Source: Jiangella muralis
GTDB taxonomy: Bacteria; Actinomycetota; Actinomycetes; Jiangellales; Jiangellaceae
NCBI RefSeq assembly: GCF_001270745.1
Contig: NZ_LFXL01000030.1
Span: 62,001 to 126,000 of the forward strand
DNA length: 64,000 nt
Direction of reading: 5' to 3'
Part shown: positions 42,304 through 49,853 of the stretch, one piece after another
Numbering within the stretch: the stretch's first letter is position 1
Layout of the letters: every line of letters begins with the position of its first letter
Position numbers and translations under genes: made by a program
The notes under the pieces: generated by a model
The model's input: only the letters and a program-made list of their open reading frames with translations
The model's database searches: none
Told to the model about the DNA's origin: nothing

Positions 42304-42890
42304 GACGCCGTCCGGCCGCGGTTCGCGGTGTGCCGCAGCTCGTCGTCGGAGAACAGCCGGTCCAGCGTCACCGCGACGCCCTCCAGCAGCTCCGCGGCGC
42401 CGTGGCCGCGGTCGACGGCCGCCAGCACGCCGGCCACGACGGCGCCGCACTCGCGCACCGCGCGCACCGCCTCGGCGGCCGAGGCGCCGGTGCCCGTGAC
42501 GCCCTCGACGACGAGCACGCGCTCACCGGCGTGCAGTTCGCCGTGCAGGCCCAGCCGCGGCCCGTCGCCGGACTCCACCACGCGGGCGACGACCAGCGGC
42601 AGCCCGGTCTCCAGGGCCAGCGCCGCGCCCAGCACCAGCGAGTGCGGATCGCGGCCGACCAGGCGGTCGACGCCGGCCGGGACCCGTCCGGCGAGGATCG
42701 AGGCCAGCCGCCGCAGCACCGTCGGCTTGGTGAGGAACTGGTCGGCGTCGATGAACTCGCCGTGGGTGCCCCACGCGGCCGCGACGAGGTCGGCCAGCAG
42801 CTCGTCGCGCCGCACGTCGTCGGGCTGGAAGACGCTGAGATCGCCGACGGCCAGCGCGGTCAGGAAGTCGGGTGGACGGGCGGAGGTCAT
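42300..42890 (-). CDS. Phosphoribosyltransferase-like protein with altered PRPP loop
   Basis: A 196-residue orotate-phosphoribosyltransferase-like protein: AAWGTHGEFIDADQFLTKPT, VDRLVGRDPHSLVLGAALAL and LPLVVARVVESGDGPRLGLH. The PRPP-binding segment reads ERVLVVEGVTGTGASAAEAV; the usual acidic pair (as in VLVVDDVITTG) is replaced by Glu-Gly. Ordinary PRTase activity may be lost, and a binding or regulatory role is possible. Embedded between a deaminase-like gene and the carbamoylase-like gene, both with ATGA overlaps, which argues for a role in nucleobase-like chemistry. Confidence 0.7.
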   Translation of the reverse strand: MTSARPPDFLTALAVGDLSVFQPDDVRRDELLADLVAAAWGTHGEFIDADQFLTKPTVLRRLASILAGRVPAGVDRLVGRDPHSLVLGAALALETGLPLVVARVVESGDGPRLGLHGELHAGERVLVVEGVTGTGASAAEAVRAVRECGAVVAGVLAAVDRGHGAAELLEGVAVTLDRLFSDDELRHTANRGRTAS

Positions 42891-44296
42891 GCGGGGGTCC
42901 TCTCGATCGGCGGCAGCACGCCGGCGGCCTCGGCCGCGTGCCAGAGACGGTCCACCGCGGCGGCGGCCTCGTCGACGACTCGGCGCTCGTCGCAGCCGGC
43001 CACCGTGCCGCCGTCGACGACCATCCGGCCGTCGGCCATGACGAAGGCGACGTCGGCCGGGGTCGCGTTCCAGACCAGGTTGCGCAGCGGGTCGCGGACC
43101 GGCTGCAGGTGCGGCGCGGACAGGTCGACGCCGATGAGGTCGGCGAGGCGGCCGGGCTCGATCCGCCCGGTGTGCCCGCCCAGCGCGGCGCCGCCGGTGC
43201 TGGTGGCGGCGGCCAGCAGCGTCGGCGCGTCGGCCACGGCCCCGTCGCCGCTGGTGAGCTTCGCGATCAGGCCCGCGGCGCGCAGCTCGCCGAAGTGGTC
43301 GAAGCGGTAGGCATCGGTGCCGATGCCGGTGCGCACCCCGGCGCGGTGGAACCGCTCGAACGCGACCGTGACGCCGCTGCGGGCGAACGTGAGCGGACAG
43401 TGCGCCAGCGTCGTGCCCGAGTCGCGGAGCAGGTCGAGATCGCCGTCCTCGACGTACACGCCGTGCGCCACCACCGTGCGCGGGCCGAGCAGCCCGGTGT
43501 CGTGCAGGTACTCGACGGGGGTGCGCCCGTGCCGGGCCCGCACCCGCTCGACCTCGTTGCGGCTCTGGGCGACGTGGATGGTGACGAACGTGTCGCGCTC
43601 GGCGGCCAGCGCGGCGATGCGGCGGAGCAGCCGCGGTGAGCAGGTGTCCGTGGCGTGCGGCCCGAACCCGACCCGGGTGCGCCCGCCGGGGCCCTCGTCG
43701 TACCGGTCCGCGACGGCGAGCGCGGCGGCCAGCGAGGCGTCCTCGTCGATGTCGTCGTAGCGCGGGCGGCCGCGGTCGTCGAGGCCCCGGCTGGGGGTAC
43801 TGAAGATGTACGGCGCGGCGAAGAGGCGCAGCCCGAGCTCGGATGCCGCGTCCAGGAACCCGTGGTGCTGGGCGCGCGGCATGTCCAGGACGCTGGTGGT
43901 GCCGGACCGGAGCAGTTCGAGCACCGCCAGCCGGTACACCGCCCGCAGCTCGTCGTCCGTCAGCACCTCGCTCGCGAGGTCGCCGAGCGGCAGCAGCAGG
44001 CCGTAGACGATGGCGTCGGCCGCGACCCCGCCCGGCGTGCCGGCGCCGACGTCGTCGACGATGCCGCGGAAGACCGGGCCGTTGAGCGCGTGGTTGTGCA
44101 GGTTGACGAAGCCGGGCAGGACGACGCCGTGCGGCAGCTCGATCCGCCGGTCCGCCTCGACCACCCGGCCGCGGACGACGTCCTCGACGCGGTTGCCGCG
44201 GACCAGCACCGTGACGTCCTCGGCCGCCTCCACTCCCCCGGACGGCGACGGCAGCAGGGTCCAGCGCGCGACCACCGCGGTGAGCTGGTCCGGCAT
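42887..44296 (-). CDS. TRZ/ATZ-type amidohydrolase (deaminase-like)
   Basis: A 469-residue amidohydrolase: HxH in LPGFVNLHNHALNGPVFRG, His in FVTIHVAQSRNEVERV, His in VVAHGVYVEDGDLDL and Asp in RTGIGTDAYRFDHFGEL, as in guanine deaminase, S-adenosylhomocysteine deaminase and triazine hydrolases. Likely removes an amino or other leaving group from a heterocycle. First gene of the operon 44296-38325, 24 bp from operator site 3, which it shares with the divergent IadA-like gene. Confidence 0.8.
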   Translation of the reverse strand: MPDQLTAVVARWTLLPSPSGGVEAAEDVTVLVRGNRVEDVVRGRVVEADRRIELPHGVVLPGFVNLHNHALNGPVFRGIVDDVGAGTPGGVAADAIVYGLLLPLGDLASEVLTDDELRAVYRLAVLELLRSGTTSVLDMPRAQHHGFLDAASELGLRLFAAPYIFSTPSRGLDDRGRPRYDDIDEDASLAAALAVADRYDEGPGGRTRVGFGPHATDTCSPRLLRRIAALAAERDTFVTIHVAQSRNEVERVRARHGRTPVEYLHDTGLLGPRTVVAHGVYVEDGDLDLLRDSGTTLAHCPLTFARSGVTVAFERFHRAGVRTGIGTDAYRFDHFGELRAAGLIAKLTSGDGAVADAPTLLAAATSTGGAALGGHTGRIEPGRLADLIGVDLSAPHLQPVRDPLRNLVWNATPADVAFVMADGRMVVDGGTVAGCDERRVVDEAAAAVDRLWHAAEAAGVLPPIERTPA

Positions 44297-44319
44297 GACG
44301 GCTCCCTTGCGCAGGGTTT

Positions 44320-44334
44320 TGTAATCCGATTACA
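44320..44334. promoter_or_regulatory. TetR operator, site 3 (divergent)
   Basis: TGTAATCCGATTACA, a perfect palindrome between the divergent deaminase-like and IadA-like genes. On the plus strand TTGCGC (44307-44312) and TACATT (44331-44336) fit -35/-10 boxes with an 18-bp spacer, putting initiation at about the GTG at 44344. Confidence 0.8.
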
Positions 44335-44343
44335 TTAGCACTC

Positions 44344-45513
44344 GTGAACCAGCTCTGTGTCATCCGGAACGGCCACGTCCACGCGCCCGGCGACATCGGC
44401 GTCCGCGACCTGCTGCTCGCCGGCGGGCGCGTCGTCGCGATGGAGGACCGCCTCGATCTGGGCGGCCTGGAGGCCGTCGAATTCGACGCCGCCGGCCGCC
44501 GGGTGGTGCCCGGTCTCGTCGACGGTCACCTGCACGTCATCGGCGGAGGCGGCAACGAGGGCTACGCCTCGCGGATCCCCGAGTTGTGGGCCGGTGAACT
44601 GGCGCTCGCGGGCATCACGACCGTCGTCGCGCCGCCGGGGCTGGACATGGTGGCCAAGAACCTCGAAGGGCTGCTGGCGAAGACGTACGCGCTGGAGAGC
44701 GAGGGCATCTCCGCCTACGCGATGGCCGGCGGGTTCCAGCGGCCGTTCCGCACCGTCACCGGCTCACTGCTCGGCGACCTCTTCACCATCGAGAAGTTCA
44801 TCGGGGTGAAGGTCGCGCTGGGCGAGGTCAAGGCCACCCCGTTCCGCGACGAGGAACTGGTCCAGCTGGCCGGGCAGCTGCACTACCTCGCCGGCGCCAC
44901 CGGCAAGGCGTGCCTGCTGCACGCGCACCTCGGCCAGTCGCCCGACCCGGCCGGGCAGTTCCTGCACGCCATGCGCACGTCCGGCGTTCCGGCCCACCGG
45001 TTCCAGGCGACGCACGGCAACTACACCGAGCACACCATGCAGGCGGTGCTCGACGTCGCGGCGGCGGGCGGCTACGTCGACTTCAACCCGATCCTGACGC
45101 CCGCCTTCGGGCACCCCCGCGCGGTGCCTGCCGCCGAGGCCGTCGTCCGGACCCTCGCGGCCGGCGTCGACCCGAGCCTGGTGACGATGACGACCGACGG
45201 CAACGCCAGCGTCCCGATCCTGCGGCCGGACGGCACCCGCGACGTGTACGAGAAGAGCCTCGGCTGGCTCTGGGACACGGTGGTCGAGCTGCTGTGCGAG
45301 CATGGGGTGCCGCTGGAGCTGGCGCTGTCGTTCGTGACCAGCAACCCGGCCCGGGCGCTCGGGCTGGACCGCAAGGGCGGTATCCGGGTCGGCGGCGACG
45401 CCGACCTGCTCATCGTCGACGACGAGCTACGGATCGTCGACGTGTTCGCCCGCGGCCGCCGCATGGTGGCCGGCGGCGAGGCGCTGGTCCGCTCGATGTA
45501 CGAGCCCGCCTGA
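44344..45513 (+). CDS. IadA-like beta-aspartyl-peptidase family amidohydrolase
   Basis: A 389-residue member of the isoaspartyl dipeptidase group: HxH in VDGHLHVIGGGGNEGYASR (the GGGG stretch is typical), carboxylated Lys in KFIGVKVALGEVK, CLLHAHLGQS, QATHGNYTEH and Asp in MTTDGNASVPIL. IadA cleaves beta-aspartyl or other iso-peptide bonds. The GTG start lies 9 bp after operator site 3 with no ribosome binding site, so leaderless translation is likely. It may release an amino acid from a beta-linked conjugate formed or imported by this pathway (inference). Confidence 0.8.
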   Translation: MNQLCVIRNGHVHAPGDIGVRDLLLAGGRVVAMEDRLDLGGLEAVEFDAAGRRVVPGLVDGHLHVIGGGGNEGYASRIPELWAGELALAGITTVVAPPGLDMVAKNLEGLLAKTYALESEGISAYAMAGGFQRPFRTVTGSLLGDLFTIEKFIGVKVALGEVKATPFRDEELVQLAGQLHYLAGATGKACLLHAHLGQSPDPAGQFLHAMRTSGVPAHRFQATHGNYTEHTMQAVLDVAAAGGYVDFNPILTPAFGHPRAVPAAEAVVRTLAAGVDPSLVTMTTDGNASVPILRPDGTRDVYEKSLGWLWDTVVELLCEHGVPLELALSFVTSNPARALGLDRKGGIRVGGDADLLIVDDELRIVDVFARGRRMVAGGEALVRSMYEPA

Positions 45514-45537
45514 ACCGTTCGCCGCTTTGGCTGCCGC

Positions 45538-45609
45538 GTTGGCCGTTGTGCGGCCGTTGGCCGTTGTGCGGCCGTTGGCCGTTGTGCGGCCGTTCGCCGC
45601 TTTGCGGCA
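45538..45609. repeat. 18-bp tandem repeat array
   Basis: Three identical units GTTGGCCGTTGTGCGGCC at 45538-45555, 45556-45573 and 45574-45591, then a diverged fourth unit GTTCGCCGCTTTGCGGCA to 45609. It starts 24 bp after the IadA-like stop. Related 18-bp units precede the other copies of this repeat family (25.84 and 27.60 kb). Confidence 0.85.
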
Positions 45610-45612
45610 GTG

Positions 45613-46176
45613 GGCCGTCCCCCTGCTGCCCATTTTCTTAGCCGCGGCACCGCGCCTCAAGCGGAGCCCAGTGGCGCTTCGCGCCGGCGAAGGTCCGCTT
45701 GACCCGCGGCACCGCGGTCTAGGTACGGGCAGCTATCAGGGGGACGGGGAAGTGCGGGCAGAGCCCGCCCGGGTGCACCGTCGGCTGGCTGGCGTTCGTC
45801 GTTGCTGCCGGTGCACCGGTTGTCCTCGACTCCCGGAGCCGTCTTCGATGGCGGGGGTCGTGTTCGAGGGGCCTTTCGGACGTTTCTCGCCATCGAAGAC
45901 GGCCCAGGGCATCGACGTCACTCGCGTGGGGAGCACGTCACCCGCCGCAGCACCGGATGACGGTCGTCATCGGCGGCCATGCGGTGCTGACGCGGGTGAG
46001 GTGCCCCCGGCGCGCGTGAAGTGAGGCGTGCCCAGACTCCCCCCGTCCCCCTGATAGCTGCCCGTACCTAGACCGCGGGACCGCGGGTCAAGCGGACACC
46101 CAACGCGCGAAGCGCCACTCGGGTCCGCTTGAGGCGCGGTCACGCGGCTAAGAAAATGGGCGCCAGGGGGACGGCC
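45613..46176. repeat. Fold-back element with 136-bp inverted arms, carrying repeat copy B
   Basis: The left arm (45613-45749) and right arm (46041-46176) are near-perfect reverse complements: both contain CCCATTTTCTTAGCCGCG, GTGGCGCTTCGCGC and GGTCTAGGTACGGGCAGC, with about 20 differences by eye. The 291-bp interior holds the same sequence as copy A (identical block from 45912), expanded by an insert that contains a 15-bp perfect inverted repeat (45839-45853 with 45888-45902). Ends are GGCCGTCCCCCTG and CAGGGGGACGGCC. No transposase is encoded. It fills most of the 681-bp gap between 45514 and 46194. Confidence 0.8.
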
Positions 46177-46194
46177 AACGGTAGGGAACCCGGC

Positions 46195-47190
46195 TCACGC
46201 GTCCAGCAGGGCGATCGTGTCGGCGAAGCCGTCCAGCGCATCACCGACCGCCTCCGCGCTGACGCCGGGGAGCTGGAACCGGACCAGGCACTCGGTGACG
46301 CCGAGCTCGGACTCGTAGCGGCGCAGGTCGGCGGCCACCGTCTCCGGGGAACCGACGAGGAAGCGGCCGTCGGCCCAGCGGCGGAGGTTGTCGAGGGAGT
46401 CGTCGTCGGGGTAGGTGGGGTGCAGGGGGCGGTAGACGGTGCCGTACTCGTGCCGCAGCCCCGGCGCGAACAGCTCCCATGCCCGCTCGTCGGTCTCGGC
46501 GACGAAGCCCTCGCGCCGCAGCGGCTGCTCCAGCACCGGCGGGAGCCCGGCCGCCTCGCGGTCCGCGCGGAACAGCGCGAGTTGCCGATGCAGCCGGTCG
46601 AGCGAGTGACCGGGCGGCATCACCCACGCGTCACCACTGGCCGCGGCCCGCCGGACGCCGGGGTCCTCCAGGGCGCCCAGCCACAGCGGAACGCCAGCGG
46701 GGTTGACGGGCAGTGGCCGCACCCGCGCGCCGCGGAACGTGTAGTGGCCGTCGCCGTCGACGACCTCGCCGGCCAGCAGCCGGCGGACCTGGCCGATGGA
46801 CTCCTGGTAGATCCGGGCCCGCCGCCGGTACGGCACGCCGAACCCGTCGAACTCGGCCTCGACCCAGCCCAGGCCGACGCCGAGGATCGCGCGGCCGCCG
46901 GACATCAGGTCCAGCACGGCCGCCTCCTCGGCCACGGCGACGGGGTGGTGCAGGGCCAGGATCACGATGTCGGTGCCGATCCGCATCCGCGTCGTCACCG
47001 CGGCGGCCGCGCTGGCCAGCAGCATCGGGCGCGGCAGCCAGCCGTCGTCGAGGAAGTGGTGCTCGGCGAAGAGGACCGACGAGAAGCCGCGCGCGTCGGC
47101 GGCGGCGATGTCGCGCAGCCCGCGCTCGACGACCCGGTGACCGGACTCGTCCGGTCCGACTTGGAAGCTGTAGTGCAGCCCGATCCTCAC
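46195..47190 (-). CDS. Luciferase-like F420-dependent oxidoreductase
   Basis: A 331-residue luciferase-like barrel: VRIGLHYSFQVGPDESGHRV start, SSVLFAEHHFLDDGWLPRP, RIGTDIVILALHHPVAVAEE, GGRAILGVGLGWVEAEFDGF. The GTG at 47190 overlaps the upstream amidohydrolase stop. Last gene of the TetR-linked operon beginning at 51785. It is only distantly related to the one at 35722, so they may act on successive intermediates or alternative substrates (inference). Confidence 0.8.
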   Translation of the reverse strand: MRIGLHYSFQVGPDESGHRVVERGLRDIAAADARGFSSVLFAEHHFLDDGWLPRPMLLASAAAAVTTRMRIGTDIVILALHHPVAVAEEAAVLDLMSGGRAILGVGLGWVEAEFDGFGVPYRRRARIYQESIGQVRRLLAGEVVDGDGHYTFRGARVRPLPVNPAGVPLWLGALEDPGVRRAAASGDAWVMPPGHSLDRLHRQLALFRADREAAGLPPVLEQPLRREGFVAETDERAWELFAPGLRHEYGTVYRPLHPTYPDDDSLDNLRRWADGRFLVGSPETVAADLRRYESELGVTECLVRFQLPGVSAEAVGDALDGFADTIALLDA

Positions 47191-48551
47191 GAGCGTCCCT
47201 CCGGGGTCAGGAACCGGCCGGACGGCGGTCCGGGCAGCAGCTCGCCACCGCGGGCGATCTCGCGGCCGCGCAGGTAGGTGGCGACGACCGCGCCGGCGAG
47301 GCGACGTCCGTCGAACGGCGACCAGCCCGCGCGGCTGTGCAGCCGGGCCGCGTCGACGGTCGTGCTGGCGGCGGGGTCGACGACGACGAGGTCGGCGTCC
47401 GCGCCGGGAGCGATCGTTCCCTTGCCGGCCAGGCCGCACAACCGGGCCGGCGCGGCGCTGGTCAGCTCGGCCAGCCGGGACCAGCTCAGCCGTCCGGCCA
47501 ACACGGCGTCGACCAGCAGCGGCAGGACGGTCTCGACGCCCGGGTAGCCCGGCGGGGCCGCCCACACGTCGGCGCGACCGGCCGCCTTGTCCGCCGGCGA
47601 GTGCGGCGCGTGGTCGGTGGCCACCAGGTCGACCCGCCCGTCGGCGAGCGCCGACCAGTAGGCGGCGGCGTCGTCCGCGGGGAAGGCGAACGGCACCCCG
47701 AAGACGCCGAGGCGATCGAGGTCGTCCTCGAGCAGCGCGGGCGGGCCGCACTCGGCGGTGACGCGGACGCCGGACCGGCGGGCCGCGGCGATCAGGTCGA
47801 GGGCGGCGACCGGAGCGAGCGACGCGTGCGCGATGTGGACCCGGCAGCCGGTGTCGGCCGCGGCCGCCAGCACCCGGGCGAGCGCGTCGAGGACGCCGTC
47901 GCCCCGGTACGACCGGCACACCAGCCGCGCGTCGGACGTGCTCGCGGCCCGCAGCCGCGCCCGCAGCACGACCTCCCGCTCGTGGTCGGCGACGTGCACC
48001 GCGACCGGCAGCGCGCGGTCCACGCCGGCCCGGAAGACCGACCGCAGGGTTTCGTCGTCGGGCGTCGACAGCTCGTCGGCGTAGGGGTCGTCGTCGCGGT
48101 GCGACCGGTTCAGGTACACCTTGACGCCGACGGCGCCGAGCCCGGCCATCGCCGCCAGCTCCGCGACGTCGGTGCCGCCGGCCCACAGCCCGAAGTCCAC
48201 GTGCGACGTGCCGCGCACGAGGTCGCGCTTGGCCCGGAACCGCTCGGCGCTCGTCACCGGCGGGTGCGTGTTCGGCATGTCGCAGACCGTGGTGACGCCG
48301 CCGCAGGCGGCCGCGGCGCTGCCGGTGCCGAAGTCCTCCTTGTGCTCGAACCCCGGCTGGCGGAAGTGCACGTGGACGTCGACGGCGCCGGGCAGCAGGA
48401 CGCGGCCGCGGACGTCGACGACCTCGGCGGCGTTCAGCGTGCCCGGTCCGCCCACGGCCGCGATGACGCCACCCGTCACGGCGACGTCCGCGAGCGCCGT
48501 CCCACCGGGCAGCACCGCCGTGGCGCCGCGGAAGACGACGTCGGCGCTCAC
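47187..48551 (-). CDS. Cyclic amidohydrolase (dihydroorotase/allantoinase type), second copy
   Basis: A 454-residue enzyme with the zinc set HxH in GAVDVHVHFRQPGFEHKEDF, Lys in GAVGVKVYLNRSH, His in PVAVHVADHE, His in CRVHIAHASL and Asp in DLVATDHAPHSPADKA. Ring-opening hydrolysis of a cyclic ureide or imide. The GTG at 48551 overlaps the M20 stop; a longer reading is only a shadow of that gene. Together with the copy at 39620 it gives the island two ring-opening enzymes. Confidence 0.85.
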   Translation of the reverse strand: MSADVVFRGATAVLPGGTALADVAVTGGVIAAVGGPGTLNAAEVVDVRGRVLLPGAVDVHVHFRQPGFEHKEDFGTGSAAAACGGVTTVCDMPNTHPPVTSAERFRAKRDLVRGTSHVDFGLWAGGTDVAELAAMAGLGAVGVKVYLNRSHRDDDPYADELSTPDDETLRSVFRAGVDRALPVAVHVADHEREVVLRARLRAASTSDARLVCRSYRGDGVLDALARVLAAAADTGCRVHIAHASLAPVAALDLIAAARRSGVRVTAECGPPALLEDDLDRLGVFGVPFAFPADDAAAYWSALADGRVDLVATDHAPHSPADKAAGRADVWAAPPGYPGVETVLPLLVDAVLAGRLSWSRLAELTSAAPARLCGLAGKGTIAPGADADLVVVDPAASTTVDAARLHSRAGWSPFDGRRLAGAVVATYLRGREIARGGELLPGPPSGRFLTPEGRS

Positions 48552-49840
48552 CCGAGCACGCCCAGCTCGCGCAGGCAGCCGAGGAAGACGTCGCGGCCGA
48601 TGACCAGCGCGTCGTCGTCGACGTCGAAGCCCGGCGCGTGGTGCACGTCGCCGAGCCGCGACCCGAGCCCGAAGTAGACGGCCTGGCCGCCGGCGGCCTG
48701 GACGGCGTTCATGAAGCTGCTCATGTCGTCGCTGCCCTTGAAGTCCGCGGTGTCGCGCACCCGCGTGACGCCGTCCACCCCGGCCGCGGCCCGGGCCACC
48801 ACGGCGGCCAAGGCAGGCGTGCTGTCGGCGCCCGCCGCTCCCCCGGCGGTCTCGACGCTGGCCTCGACGCCGGTGACGGCGGCGGCCCCGAGCACGACGC
48901 CGTCGACGCGGTCGCGCAGGTAGCCCAGGATGGCGTTGTCGTCGGCGCGCACCTCGCACCGCAGCAGGGCGTGCGCCGGCACCGAGTTGCGGGTCTCGCC
49001 GCCCTCGATCGTGCCGACGTTGACCCGGGTCTCGCCGTCGCCGTGGCGGCTGATCGCCAGCAGGTTCTGGACGGCGATAGCTGCGGCCTGGACGGCGTTG
49101 CGGCCCTCGTGCGGGGAGATGCCCGCATGCGCGTTGCGGCCGCGGAAGCGCACGTCGAACTTGTGGCTGGCGAGGATGCGCCGGTAGCCGGCGACCACCT
49201 CGCCGGTCGCGCGGGCCTGCACCCCGATGTGGCAGCCGAGCAGGACGTCGATGCCGTCGGCGACACCGGCGGCCACCATCGCCGGGCCGCCGCGCAGCCC
49301 TTCCTCCGCGGGCTGGAAGATCAGCCGGATCTCTCCGGACAGCCGGCCGGCGGCGACGGCGTCGGCCAGCTCGCGCGCCACCGCGAGGCCGATGGCGGTG
49401 TGCGCGTCGTGGCCGCAGCTGTGGTGCACGCCGTCGGTGCGGGAGCGGTAGCCGCCGCGTTCGGCGGTGTGCGCGGGGTCGGCCGACTCGTGCCCGTAGT
49501 TCGCGTCGATGTCGAACCGCAGCGCCACGACGGGTCCGGGGCGCCCGGTCGCCAGCGTCGCCACCACGCCGGTGAACCCGTCGCGGACGAGCGCGGCGTA
49601 CTCCGGGTCGGCCCCGGCGGCGAGCGCGCGGTCGTAGGCCGCGGTCAGCTCGGCGGCGGACGGCAGGCCCGGCCGGTCCGCGGCCACCACCTCGCGCCCG
49701 ACCCGCAGGGCGTAGCCGAGGCCGGCCAGCCGGCGGGCCACCAGCGACGCGGTCCGCACCTCGCACCACCCGGGCTCGGCGTGGGCGTGCAGGTCGCGGC
49801 GGTCCGCGATCATCGCGCGGACGGCGTCGGCTGGGCTCAT
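48548..49840 (-). CDS. M20 family amidohydrolase, second copy
   Basis: A 430-residue M20D-type hydrolase: RFDIDANYGHESADPAHTAE, metal ligands in GVHHSCGHDAHTAIGLAVA and FQPAEEGLRGGPAMVAAGV, FRGRNAHAGISPHEGRNAV. The insertion around residues 60-100 is longer than in the M20 protein at 29303, as in AbgB-like p-aminobenzoyl-glutamate hydrolases. ATG at 49840, 13 nt after the preceding gene. Cleaves an amide of an intermediate or imported conjugate. Confidence 0.85.
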   Translation of the reverse strand: MSPADAVRAMIADRRDLHAHAEPGWCEVRTASLVARRLAGLGYALRVGREVVAADRPGLPSAAELTAAYDRALAAGADPEYAALVRDGFTGVVATLATGRPGPVVALRFDIDANYGHESADPAHTAERGGYRSRTDGVHHSCGHDAHTAIGLAVARELADAVAAGRLSGEIRLIFQPAEEGLRGGPAMVAAGVADGIDVLLGCHIGVQARATGEVVAGYRRILASHKFDVRFRGRNAHAGISPHEGRNAVQAAAIAVQNLLAISRHGDGETRVNVGTIEGGETRNSVPAHALLRCEVRADDNAILGYLRDRVDGVVLGAAAVTGVEASVETAGGAAGADSTPALAAVVARAAAGVDGVTRVRDTADFKGSDDMSSFMNAVQAAGGQAVYFGLGSRLGDVHHAPGFDVDDDALVIGRDVFLGCLRELGVLG

Positions 49841-49853
49841 GTCCGGTCCCTTC

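Noticed and set aside
29303-44296. Rut-type pyrimidine pathway
   Set aside because: Luciferase-like and alpha/beta hydrolase genes recall RutA and RutD, but no isochorismatase-type RutB, RutC, RutF or uracil permease is seen.
45538-45609. Short CRISPR array
   Set aside because: Units are contiguous 18-mers with no unique spacers and no cas genes.
45513-46195. Long plus-strand ORF through the fold-back element (45527-46024)
   Set aside because: The frame crosses tandem repeats and an inverted arm; it is an unlikely protein, with only the end shared with copy A.
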